Origin: Eubacterium sp. UBA3782
GTDB taxonomy: Bacteria > Bacillota > Clostridia > Lachnospirales > Lachnospiraceae
Length of the DNA: 11,392 bases
Direction of reading: 5' to 3'
Assembly: GCA_002368795.1 (NCBI GenBank)
Contig: DFFG01000017.1
Location: 1 to 11,392 of the forward strand
Shown here: piece by piece, positions 1 to 6,516 of the stretch
How the letters are laid out: the number at the start of each line of letters is the position of its first letter
Position numbering within the stretch: the stretch's first letter is position 1
Notes under the pieces: model-generated
Databases searched by the model: none
Seen by the model: only the letters and a program-made list of their open reading frames with translations
Told to the model about the DNA's origin: nothing
Made by a program: the position numbers and the translations under genes

Positions 1-161
1 ATGTTGTGGATTTTATCTATTTTTCGCTGATCGACTTCCCGGTATTCAACGTGGCAGACATCTATGTCACCGTGTCAGTAACGGTTCTGGTCATTCTTGT
101 GCTTTTCTTTTACAAGGAAAGCGAGATCAATGAGATCTTCGATAATGAGAAGAAATCATAA
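1..161 (+). CDS. lspA: Signal peptidase II (lipoprotein signal peptidase), C-terminal fragment
   Basis: Partial gene, 5' end outside the window; the reading frame starts at base 3 and ends with TAA at 159-161. The visible 52 residues begin VVDFIYFSLIDFPVFNVAD, which matches the C-terminal conserved block of LspA, where the Asp of the FNxAD motif is one of the two catalytic aspartates. It is followed by a hydrophobic segment (VTVSVTVLVILVLFF), fitting the last transmembrane helix, and a short charged cytoplasmic tail ending in NEKKS. LspA is the inner-membrane aspartic protease that removes signal peptides from diacylglyceryl-modified prolipoproteins. It sits 61 bp upstream of an RluA-family pseudouridine synthase in the same direction with no terminator between, the same gene order as lspA-ylyB in Bacillus, so co-transcription is likely. 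Confidence 0.88.
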   Translation, partial: VVDFIYFSLIDFPVFNVADIYVTVSVTVLVILVLFFYKESEINEIFDNEKKS

Positions 162-222
162 ATTTGATTATTTCTAATGCTTTCTGTGCATCAGGACAGA
201 TACAGAAAAGGAGCCATTAATT

Positions 223-1140
223 TTGAAGGAACTGGATTTTATCATCGAAACAGAAGATGAAGACAGCCGGATCGACAGCTATCTGGCTTCGGTCTGTCCT
301 TCCATGTCCCGCTCCTATCTGCAGAAGATATTAAAGGCTGGAGGTGTACTGGCAGACGGAAAGGCGGTCAAACCCAACTACCGCATCAAAGAAGGAGACC
401 GCATCCACCTGTCTGTGCCGGATGAGCAGGAACCGGACATCGAGCCGGAGGATATCCCACTGGATATTCTCTATGAAGATAACGATATCCTGATAGTGAA
501 CAAACCAAAGGATATGGTGGTCCACCCGGCTGCCGGTCATTACAGCCACACGCTGGTCAACGCACTGATGTACCACTGCAAAGACAGTTTGTCGGGCATC
601 AACGGGGTTCTTCGGCCAGGTATCGTGCACAGGATCGACAAGGACACCACGGGTTCTCTAATCGTCTGCAAAAATGATGAGGCTCACCGGGCTCTGGCCG
701 CACAGCTGGCGGTACACAGCATTACCAGGAAATACCGTGCCATCGTGCATGGCGTGATCCATGAAGATACACTGACCGTGCAGGGCAATATCGGCCGAAG
801 TCCAAGCGACCGCAAAAAAATGGCCATCGTACCGGATGGAAAGGGCAAGCCTGCTGTCACCCACGTCACTGTACTGGAACGGCTGAAGGGCTATACCTAC
901 GTCGAGTGCCAGCTGGAGACAGGCAGGACTCATCAGATCCGTGTACATATGGCCTCCATCGGCCACCCGGTCCTTGGGGACGAGATCTACGGACCGAAAA
1001 AATCTCCGGTAAAAGGGACACAGGGGCAGACTCTGCACGCCATGGTCATCGGATTTGTTCATCCCGGAACAGGAGAGTACGTGGAATTCTCAAGTCCACT
1101 GCCAGCGTATTTTGAAGATCTGCTGAGGAAGCTGCGATAA
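223..1140 (+). CDS. rluD: RluA/RluD-family 23S rRNA pseudouridine synthase
   Basis: The 305-residue protein has the usual length and order for this family: an N-terminal S4-type RNA-binding domain (about residues 14-75, with RIDSYLAS and the GDRI turn), then the catalytic domain. The signature HRIDKDTTG lies at residues 136-144, and Asp139 is the expected catalytic aspartate that attacks the uracil-ribose bond. RTHQIRVHMA, a later conserved block, is also present. The start is TTG at 223, chosen because AAAAGGAG lies 9 bases upstream and no ATG precedes the S4 domain. It converts specific uridines of large-subunit rRNA to pseudouridine; the exact target cannot be told from sequence. By position next to lspA it is the counterpart of Bacillus ylyB, so the symbol rluD reflects family rather than proven target. 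A hairpin terminator follows at 1253-1301. Confidence 0.94.
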   Translation: MKELDFIIETEDEDSRIDSYLASVCPSMSRSYLQKILKAGGVLADGKAVKPNYRIKEGDRIHLSVPDEQEPDIEPEDIPLDILYEDNDILIVNKPKDMVVHPAAGHYSHTLVNALMYHCKDSLSGINGVLRPGIVHRIDKDTTGSLIVCKNDEAHRALAAQLAVHSITRKYRAIVHGVIHEDTLTVQGNIGRSPSDRKKMAIVPDGKGKPAVTHVTVLERLKGYTYVECQLETGRTHQIRVHMASIGHPVLGDEIYGPKKSPVKGTQGQTLHAMVIGFVHPGTGEYVEFSSPLPAYFEDLLRKLR

Positions 1141-1252
1141 GAAATACGCACGTACATCCGTCAATCATGAGTGTTATGTTTCTTGTCTTTAAATTCTTGT
1201 CCATATTTCTTGTCTTTGAATTCTTGCCTTTGCTTTTTTCGTTCGATTTATT

Positions 1253-1301
1253 AAGCCTTACCGGCAGGCCTTTGGTCTTTACCGGTAAGGCTTTTTCTTT
1301 T
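1253..1301 (+). terminator. Rho-independent terminator of lspA-rluD
   Basis: Perfect 12-bp stem (AAGCCTTACCGG at 1253-1264 with CCGGTAAGGCTT at 1282-1293), 17-base loop, and a T-rich tail at 1292-1301. It lies 113 bp after the rluD stop. The loop is longer than usual, but the stem and tail are strong. Confidence 0.85.
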
Positions 1302-1392
1302 GTCCGAGAGGAAAAGATCATTCTGCCAAGTTAAATATGTTGTACTATTTTGTGATTTTTCCTAATTTGATAAATAATAAACATTGTTTTTT

Positions 1393-1421
1393 ATGCAAAT
1401 CTGGTAAAACTATGGTATAAT
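1393..1421 (+). promoter_or_regulatory. Extended -10 promoter for the cytidylate-kinase-like gene
   Basis: A consensus TATAAT at 1416-1421 is preceded by TGG (1413-1415), giving an extended -10. The hexamer at the matching -35 distance (1393-1398, atgcaa) is poor, which is typical when the extended -10 compensates. The 5' leader contains the short dyad ATTCAT/ATGAAT (1437-1442, 1449-1454). Confidence 0.7.
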
Positions 1422-1473
1422 ATTAAAAAATATTGAATTCATTTCCGGATGAATATAAAGGGAGGTTCGCAGC

Positions 1474-2121
1474 ATGAAAACGATCATCAGTATTGGACGT
1501 GAGTTTGGAAGTGGCGGTCATCTGGTGGGAAAGCTTCTGGCTGAACAGCTGGGTATTCCGCTTTATGACAAAGAGCTTCTTGACCGCGCCGCAAAAGACA
1601 GTGGATTTGCAAAAGAAATATTTGAAAATCAGGATGAGAAGCCGACCAACAGCTTCCTGTATTCCCTTGTCATGGATACCTATTCCTTCGGGTATTCTTC
1701 AAATGTGATGAACGACATGCCGTTAAATCAGAAGGTATTCCTGGCTCAGTTCGACAGCATCAAGATGCTGGCCAAAGAGGGTCCCTGCGTCATCATCGGT
1801 CGCTGCGCCGATTATGCCCTGGAGGATGATCCGAACCTTCTTTCCGTATTCATTCATGCTGATATCGAGGACAGAGTACACCGGATCTCTGCGATCTATG
1901 GCCTTACTCCCAACAAGGCAAGAGACCGTATCCGCAAGAATGACAAGAGCCGCTCCAGCTATTATAACTATTACACCAGCAAGGAGTGGGGCGCTGTTGA
2001 CAGCTACGATATTTCTCTGTCCAGCTCCAAATACGGTATCGACGGCTGCGTAGATCTTCTGAAATACGCCATCGAGCGCAAGGAAGCCGGCATCGATCAC
2101 AACATTTACGAGAAAGATTGA
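1474..2121 (+). CDS. Cytidylate kinase-like family protein
   Basis: A 215-residue soluble protein beginning MKTIISIGREFGSGG; residues 8-20 (GREFGSGGHLVGK) form the P-loop-like nucleotide-binding motif of the cytidylate-kinase-like family (Pfam Cytidylate_kin2). Further family features are VIIGRCADYAL at 106-116 and DKSRSSYYNYYT at 157-168, the region corresponding to the phosphate-binding lid of nucleoside monophosphate kinases. The predicted activity is ATP-dependent phosphoryl transfer to a nucleotide, but it is distinct from the classical Cmk, so the substrate is uncertain. The start is an ATG with AAAGGGAGG 8 bases upstream. It has its own promoter and terminator, so it is probably a single-gene unit. 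No truncation or frame damage is seen. Confidence 0.88.
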   Translation: MKTIISIGREFGSGGHLVGKLLAEQLGIPLYDKELLDRAAKDSGFAKEIFENQDEKPTNSFLYSLVMDTYSFGYSSNVMNDMPLNQKVFLAQFDSIKMLAKEGPCVIIGRCADYALEDDPNLLSVFIHADIEDRVHRISAIYGLTPNKARDRIRKNDKSRSSYYNYYTSKEWGAVDSYDISLSSSKYGIDGCVDLLKYAIERKEAGIDHNIYEKD

Positions 2122-2145
2122 TCCAAAAAAGTATTGCATAACTTC

Positions 2146-2182
2146 ACTGCACGGTCCACAGCGGCCGTGCAGTTTTTGTTTT
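2146..2182 (+). terminator. Rho-independent terminator of the cytidylate-kinase-like gene
   Basis: Perfect 9-bp GC-rich stem ACTGCACGG (2146-2154) with CCGTGCAGT (2165-2173), 10-base loop, followed by TTTTTGTTTT. It lies 24 bp after the stop codon. Confidence 0.9.
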
Positions 2183-2461
2183 GGCTTATTTTATCATCTA
2201 AAAGGCGATTTATAAGTTAATTTAGAAAAACGAGAATTATATACTAAGCCGCATGTAATTATCCTCAGCAGAAAACATGTCATTACCGAATTGCCTCTAG
2301 TATACATAAGAATTTTATGTAGAGTAATCATGCTGAATTTCATTAAATTATTACGAATCAATTGTAAAATATTAATAAATTATTACAAATTCACTTGATT
2401 TTTATATTTTCTGCGTTATGATAGCTCCTGTACCATTTTAATTGAGAAAGGAGCTGTTTAT
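2183..2461. other. AT-rich intergenic region upstream of the secreted protein gene
   Basis: No reading frame here is supported as a gene. Visible structure: a dyad TACATAA/TTATGTA (2303-2309 and 2315-2321, 5-base spacer); a near-perfect direct repeat AAATTATTACGAAT (2345-2358) and AAATTATTACAAAT (2377-2390) exactly 32 bp apart, ending just upstream of the -35; then the promoter at 2395-2422. These are candidate operator elements by position only. Confidence 0.5.
2395..2422 (+). promoter_or_regulatory. Promoter of the secreted 3D/RlpA-like protein gene
   Basis: TTGATT (2395-2400), 16-bp spacer, TATGAT (2417-2422), 39 bp before the start codon. Both hexamers match the sigma-A consensus at four or five of six positions. 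Confidence 0.65.
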
Positions 2462-3463
2462 TTGTTTAACAAGAAAAGCAGCATTAAGTTACTAATGACT
2501 GGCACTTTAGCCGCAACCATGTTTGTAATTCCGGTTTTTGGCGCAGTCAATCTGCAGGCTGACAGCAGCGCGGTATCTTCCATCAGCACAATTTCTGCAG
2601 ATGCGAAAGCGGCCAAAGCTTCCAATTCTCTTTCCGCATCCAGTTCGGTTTCTTCATCCAGCGTATCTACCGTATCCCAGGTTTTTGAAGATCTTAGCAC
2701 AAATAATGTCAGTGCTTCTTCCGTATCGGAAAAAGCACAGGAGAGCAGCGTCGATCCCTATACCGTCATTGCTTCCTCTTCCGCAGAAGAAATCGCTGTT
2801 GTTAAAGATGAAAAAAATACAGCCGCTGATTCCGATCTCTGGCTGGCAACTTCCAGCTCAGAAGGTGTGGAGGACACCGAGAGCAAGGAAGGCGCCGAAA
2901 ACACAGATAGCGCAAAGAACAGTGAGAGTGCTGCGAACACTGCAGCCGAAAACGCTGCAGAAAATGAGGTGCGCTCCACGGTAAAGAGCGATACCGTCCG
3001 CAAGGCGAATGAATCCTATGCAGAAAACGCTGCGGCAAGCATCGAAAAGATCGCTTCCCAGACAAAGCTGCTGAACGGGACAAAAACCTATACGTTCATT
3101 CCCTGTGAGGATACCGATGATATCGAGCACAGTGAGACCTACAAAATCGTCCAGAGCGTTTGCGAATGGGACGGCACAAAGCTGACCAGAAGCGCAGGCC
3201 GCATCAACGGTCCGAACGGCCAGGAGACCTACTATAACCTGGATATGTCCGGCGTACTGAATATTATGGCAGGTCTGGGATATACGGATCCTTACTGGGT
3301 ACGCAGCGACGGCGTAAAGATGATCGGCAATTATATTATGATCGCCGCAGATCTTTCGAACCGTCCAAAGGGAACCATTGTTGAGACAAGCCTTGGCCTT
3401 GGACTGGTATGCGATACCGGAAGCCTGGCATATACTCAGTCGGATATTGCCGTAAACTGGTAA
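2462..3463 (+). CDS. Secreted Ser/Ala/Glu-rich protein with C-terminal 3D/RlpA-like domain
   Basis: A 333-residue exported protein. The N-terminus (KKSSIKLLMTGTLAATMFVIPVFG) is a signal peptide, with likely cleavage between residues 28 and 33. Residues 34-200 are low complexity, rich in Ser, Ala, Glu and Asn, and look like a disordered wall-spanning linker. The C-terminal part (about 206-333) is ordered: INGPNGQETYYNLDM at 248-262, YWVRSDGVKM at 278-287, PKGTIVETSLG at 302-312, CDTG at 317-320 and DIAVNW at the end. The pattern of a glycine-containing hairpin, then DTG, then a final D, resembles the double-psi beta-barrel 3D/RlpA group of cell-wall-active domains; catalytic activity is inferred, not shown. 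The start is TTG with AAAGGAG 8 bases upstream. No membrane anchor or LPXTG motif is present. It is monocistronic. Confidence 0.82.
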   Translation: MFNKKSSIKLLMTGTLAATMFVIPVFGAVNLQADSSAVSSISTISADAKAAKASNSLSASSSVSSSSVSTVSQVFEDLSTNNVSASSVSEKAQESSVDPYTVIASSSAEEIAVVKDEKNTAADSDLWLATSSSEGVEDTESKEGAENTDSAKNSESAANTAAENAAENEVRSTVKSDTVRKANESYAENAAASIEKIASQTKLLNGTKTYTFIPCEDTDDIEHSETYKIVQSVCEWDGTKLTRSAGRINGPNGQETYYNLDMSGVLNIMAGLGYTDPYWVRSDGVKMIGNYIMIAADLSNRPKGTIVETSLGLGLVCDTGSLAYTQSDIAVNW

Positions 3464-3540
3464 CCAACGAAACGCAGCGAAAACAAACGACACCAAAAGC
3501 AAAACACACATAACCACGCTGTATGGCGCATATTCAAAAA

Positions 3541-3580
3541 AAAGCATCTGACATTCGAATTGGAATGCCGGATGCTTTTT
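3541..3580 (+). terminator. Rho-independent terminator after the secreted protein gene
   Basis: A 16-position stem (3541-3556 with 3563-3578) with one A-C mismatch and one G-T pair, a 6-base loop, and a T-rich tail continuing to 3580 and beyond. AAAGCATC/GATGCTTT forms the perfect base. Confidence 0.85.
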
Positions 3581-3686
3581 CTTATTTATCATTTTTCTTT
3601 AGGAAGATGCCCGATTTTATACAATCCGTTTTGGCATATATTTTCGTGCTGAGGTGATCTTAATTTGCTTTCTCGCTTCTTTTTTA

Positions 3687-3715
3687 TTGAATATTGAGCA
3701 TCACTTTTCTATAAT
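3687..3715 (+). promoter_or_regulatory. Promoter of proA
   Basis: TTGAAT (3687-3692), 17-bp spacer, consensus TATAAT (3710-3715), 53 bp upstream of the chosen ATG. It is among the best sigma-A-like promoters in the window. Confidence 0.75.
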
Positions 3716-3768
3716 ATGCATAAATCCTTTGATCTATTTTGCATACAGCACTCGATAAGGAGAGTTTT

Positions 3769-5052
3769 ATGAATATCCGAGAAGAAGCCCACAAGATGAA
3801 ACTGGCATCGCCAAAGCTGGCTGCCTGCAGTGCAGAGCAGAAGAACCAGGCGCTTTCCGCCATCGCAGATGCACTGCTGGCCGGAAGAGAGGAGATCTTT
3901 GCCGCAAACCAGGCAGACCTTTCCGCCGCAAAGGAAGCTGGGATTTCTGATGCCGTATACAAGAGACTAAAATTTGATGAGGGCAAGCTGGATTCTGTCA
4001 TTGAGGGAATCCACCAGCTGATCTCTCTCGAGGATCCGGTGGGAAAGGTTCTTTTGGCCAGAGAGCTGGATGAGGGCCTGGTCCTGAAGCGCATTTCCTG
4101 CCCCATAGGCGTCATAGGCGTCATTTTTGAGGCCAGACCGGATGCACTGGTACAGATTTCCACCCTGTGCCTGAAAAGCGGAAACTGCGCCATTCTGAAG
4201 GGCGGAAAGGAGACTGCTGCAACAAACCGCGTGCTGTTTCGCATCATCCATCAGACTGCCATATCCTGCGGTCTTCCGGAGAGCTGCCTGCTGCAGGCGG
4301 AGCTGCACAACGAGATTGACGAGCTTCTTTCCTGCGACAAGGATGTAGATCTGCTGATCCCCAGAGGCTCTAATGCCTTTGTTCAGTATATCATGAACCA
4401 TACCAAGATCCCGGTTATGGGCCATGCCGATGGCATCTGCCACGTCTACGTGGATAAAGATGCAGATTTTGAAAAGGCCATTCCGATCCTTGTGGATGCA
4501 AAGACCCAGTACACAGCTGCATGCAACGCGGCAGAGACGCTGCTGGTGAATCGCAGCATTGCCGCAGAGTTCCTGCCAAAGGCTGCCAGGGCGCTGAAGG
4601 ATGCCGGTGTAACGATCCGCGGTACAAAAGAGGTCACTGACCTCATCCAGGCCGAGGAAATCGCTGACAATGATTTCCATAACGAATATCTGGACCTTGT
4701 GTTGGCTGTAAAGCTGGTCGATGGGGTAGAAGAGGCAGTAGATCACATCAATGCCTACGGCTCCCATCATACGGATGCCATCATCACGGAGAATGCAGCC
4801 ACTGCTGAATATTTCATGCAGATGGTCGACTCGGCCGGTGTGTACCAGAATTGCTCCACACGCTTCGCTGACGGCTTCCGCTATGGCTTTGGCGCTGAGG
4901 TCGGTATCAGTACCGGCAAGATCCATGCTCGCGGTCCTGTGGGCCTTGAGGGGCTGATCACCTACAAATACCGTCTGTTTGGAAACGGCCAGACCGTCGG
5001 CGATTATGCCTCCGGCAGACGAAGCTTCCATTTCCGCGATCTGGAGAATTGA
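3769..5052 (+). CDS. proA: Gamma-glutamyl phosphate reductase (glutamate-5-semialdehyde dehydrogenase)
   Basis: ProA reduces gamma-glutamyl phosphate to glutamate-5-semialdehyde with NADPH, the second step of proline synthesis. From ATG 3769 the protein has 427 residues, close to the usual length. Visible family blocks: CPIGVIGVIFEARPDALVQ (111-129), AILKGGKE (141-148), IPRGSNAFV (197-205), and TQYTAACNAAETLLV (246-260), where Cys252 is the expected catalytic thiol. GAEVGISTGKIHARGPVGLEGL near the end is also conserved. The frame is open further upstream to TTG 3739, but AAGGAG lies 6 bases before ATG 3769, and the extra ten residues match nothing in ProA, so 3769 is chosen. proB, normally adjacent, is absent on both sides, so glutamate 5-kinase must be encoded elsewhere. 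It ends at the shared terminator with the convergent gene. Confidence 0.96.
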   Translation: MNIREEAHKMKLASPKLAACSAEQKNQALSAIADALLAGREEIFAANQADLSAAKEAGISDAVYKRLKFDEGKLDSVIEGIHQLISLEDPVGKVLLARELDEGLVLKRISCPIGVIGVIFEARPDALVQISTLCLKSGNCAILKGGKETAATNRVLFRIIHQTAISCGLPESCLLQAELHNEIDELLSCDKDVDLLIPRGSNAFVQYIMNHTKIPVMGHADGICHVYVDKDADFEKAIPILVDAKTQYTAACNAAETLLVNRSIAAEFLPKAARALKDAGVTIRGTKEVTDLIQAEEIADNDFHNEYLDLVLAVKLVDGVEEAVDHINAYGSHHTDAIITENAATAEYFMQMVDSAGVYQNCSTRFADGFRYGFGAEVGISTGKIHARGPVGLEGLITYKYRLFGNGQTVGDYASGRRSFHFRDLEN

Positions 5053-5150
5053 GACCGACTTTACATCCGGAAACCTTCACATCTGGAAAAGAAAACTGGA
5101 ATGCAGATCGAGCAAAATTTCAAAGCAGACTTATTTCGTAGACTATGAAA

Positions 5151-5197
5151 AATAAAGCTCCCGGTCACCGGCTTTAAACCGATGCTCGGGAGCGTTT
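5151..5197. terminator. Bidirectional terminator between proA and the convergent transglutaminase-like gene
   Basis: Stem GCTCCCG (5157-5163) with CGGGAGC (5187-5193); the interior contains a second small hairpin CGG/CCG around CTTTAAA. Reading the plus strand the tail is GTTT. Reading the minus strand the tail is TTTATTTTTC, so it is stronger for the minus-strand gene. Confidence 0.75.
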
Positions 5198-5214
5198 AAT
5201 TTGCAATAGTTCTT

Positions 5215-6282
5215 TTATCCCTTGATATCCGAGATCTGCGGTGTGCTGCCGAAGATGTTGGTGTACGTGTAGGTGTAGGACCAGCACTCTGGCAGAGCGG
5301 AAGAGAGGGCGGAACGGGTATGATCCTGACTGATCACCTCGTCAGGCAGATTGAAATATGTGTAGACGTTCGTGCCGTATGCTTCGCTGACCGTATCATC
5401 CCAGGACACGTCGACGTTGTAATATTCGCCGGCCATGTTGACAAGATTCCACGCATGGTTGCTGCCGTCGGCCGTTCCTGTGACATAGTAGACGGTGATA
5501 CCCATCCGCTGGCACAGATACTGGAAAGCCCGCGAATAGCCGGCACACACGGATCGTCCGTTTACCAGGGCGCTGTAGGCACTCTGGTTCATCGGTGCGG
5601 ATTCATCATAGACCGTCCGTGCGCCGATCGCATCGTGGATAAACCATTCCTTTTCGATATCCGTTCCATAATTATAGGCGCCGTTGATGATCTCCTGGGC
5701 AGCCGTCTCAAACGCATACTGTGCCTCACCGAGGTTATTCACCAGATCATAGTAGGATAGGGTAACACTGCTGACCGCGCCGCCATCCATATAATAATTG
5801 AAGGAATAGGCAGTATCCAGCCAGAACAGTTCAGCATGGTCATTGAGCAGAGCTGCCATGGTCTCCGCCAGCTGATCCGGCGTGATCTCCGCCACAAGGG
5901 CAAAGGTATCATTTACCACCACGGCATTGGCATAGATCTGGTTGTATACAGCCTGCTGCGGCTCGGAAAGGAGAGCGCGGTAGGGGTAAACGTAAGGATC
6001 AAAGTAATACTCCGTGCCGGGATTGAGGACTTCCGCAGTTTCAACACCGCTGATGACCGAGCCGGAACCGAAAACATCCAGATCAGAAACGTCGAGATCC
6101 TTTGTATAATCGATGACCGTGGAGAGATTTTGCCCCATCTCACCAAGGCCTTCTACGGCATGGGTAAGGGCAGAAGTGCTCTCTACTCTGGCGGCTGTTT
6201 CCGTCCAGAGTTCATCATTAACCGCAAACGCGGACAAGCCGGCCAACAATGCTGCCAGCAGCACAAATACTATCTTTTTCAC
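5215..6282 (-). CDS. Exported transglutaminase-like (papain-fold) protein
   Basis: A 355-residue protein starting at GTG (6280-6282) with AAGGAGG 7 bases upstream. MKKIVFVLLAALLAGLSAFA is a clear signal peptide. Residues 100-200 form a region found in front of many secreted transglutaminase-core proteins. The core lies at about 210-300: SVCAGYS with Cys246, NHAWN with His276, and YNVDVSWDD with Asp291 make up an intact Cys-His-Asp triad. Such domains act as cysteine proteases, amidases or cross-linkers; the substrate is unknown. No LPXTG, transmembrane anchor or repeat domain follows, so it is probably released or wall-associated. It is convergent with proA and divergent from the Na/Pi cotransporter. 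It resembles the protein encoded at 8773-10485 in layout (pre-domain plus core), suggesting they are paralogues. Confidence 0.86.
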   Translation of the reverse strand: MKKIVFVLLAALLAGLSAFAVNDELWTETAARVESTSALTHAVEGLGEMGQNLSTVIDYTKDLDVSDLDVFGSGSVISGVETAEVLNPGTEYYFDPYVYPYRALLSEPQQAVYNQIYANAVVVNDTFALVAEITPDQLAETMAALLNDHAELFWLDTAYSFNYYMDGGAVSSVTLSYYDLVNNLGEAQYAFETAAQEIINGAYNYGTDIEKEWFIHDAIGARTVYDESAPMNQSAYSALVNGRSVCAGYSRAFQYLCQRMGITVYYVTGTADGSNHAWNLVNMAGEYYNVDVSWDDTVSEAYGTNVYTYFNLPDEVISQDHTRSALSSALPECWSYTYTYTNIFGSTPQISDIKG

Positions 6283-6359
6283 GCAATGTCCTCCTTAAGG
6301 GAACACATACTGCATCAGATTTAATCTAACGCATTTCCAGCTATAATGCCATACTTTAA

Positions 6360-6377
6360 TTCACAAAAGTTTCACAA
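6360..6377. promoter_or_regulatory. Candidate Pho box (PhoP-type direct repeat)
   Basis: TTCACAA occurs at 6360-6366 and again at 6371-6377, an exact 11-bp period. Firmicute PhoP binds tandem hexamers of the form TT(A/C/T)A(C/T)A at 11-bp period, and TTCACA fits. The site ends just before a -35-like TTGTAA (6385-6390) on the side facing the phosphate transporter gene. Function is inferred from motif and context only. Confidence 0.45.
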
Positions 6378-6384
6378 GGCATTT

Positions 6385-6414
6385 TTGTAAAATAAATGTA
6401 ATTTTTAATATACT
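6385..6414 (+). promoter_or_regulatory. Candidate promoter of the Na/Pi cotransporter gene
   Basis: TTGTAA (6385-6390), 18-bp spacer, TATACT (6409-6414), directly downstream of the TTCACAA pair. A second possibility is TTGTAA (6453-6458), 16 bp, TTATAT (6475-6480), closer to the gene. Sequence alone does not decide between them. Confidence 0.4.
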
Positions 6415-6516
6415 CAGAATAGATTTTGATGCATTTGTGCATATGAAAGCAATTGTAAATAAAATCTATGTATGTTATATTTACCTTTGCTGGCTAACAT
6501 AGAGAGGAGACACAAT

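Larger units (their letters stand above)
1141..1473. other. Intergenic stretch with terminator, T-rich direct repeat and promoter
   Basis: No gene is supported here. It contains, in order, an imperfect 21-bp direct repeat (1179-1199 and 1206-1226, one mismatch, 27-bp period), the 12-bp-stem terminator at 1253-1301, an AT-rich stretch, and the extended -10 promoter for the next gene. The minus-strand reading frame across 1046-1321 overlaps the 3' end of rluD and has no family resemblance, so it is left out. Confidence 0.7.
3464..3768. other. Intergenic region with terminator and proA promoter
   Basis: About 305 bp without a supported gene. It holds the hairpin terminator at 3541-3580 and the proA promoter at 3687-3715. 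No T-box or known riboswitch fold was recognised, and the leader between promoter and proA (about 45 bases) is too short for one. Confidence 0.6.

Noticed and set aside
3665..3697. Ten-codon leader peptide (TTG start behind GAGGTGAT) upstream of proA
   Set aside because: It lies upstream of and overlapping the -35 of the better promoter, so it would not be on the main proA transcript, and it has no proline codons or attenuator hairpin.
3739..3768. Ten-residue N-terminal extension of ProA from TTG 3739
   Set aside because: No ribosome site precedes it, whereas AAGGAG stands 6 bases before ATG 3769, and ProA proteins begin near that ATG.
3967..5031. Long 354-codon minus-strand frame inside proA
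   Set aside because: It is a shadow of proA, whose product has intact conserved motifs; the antisense protein resembles nothing I recognise.
6472..6516. Fifteen-residue N-terminal extension of the Na/Pi cotransporter
   Set aside because: It lacks a ribosome site, and GAGAGGAG directly precedes ATG 6517, which fits the usual start of the family.
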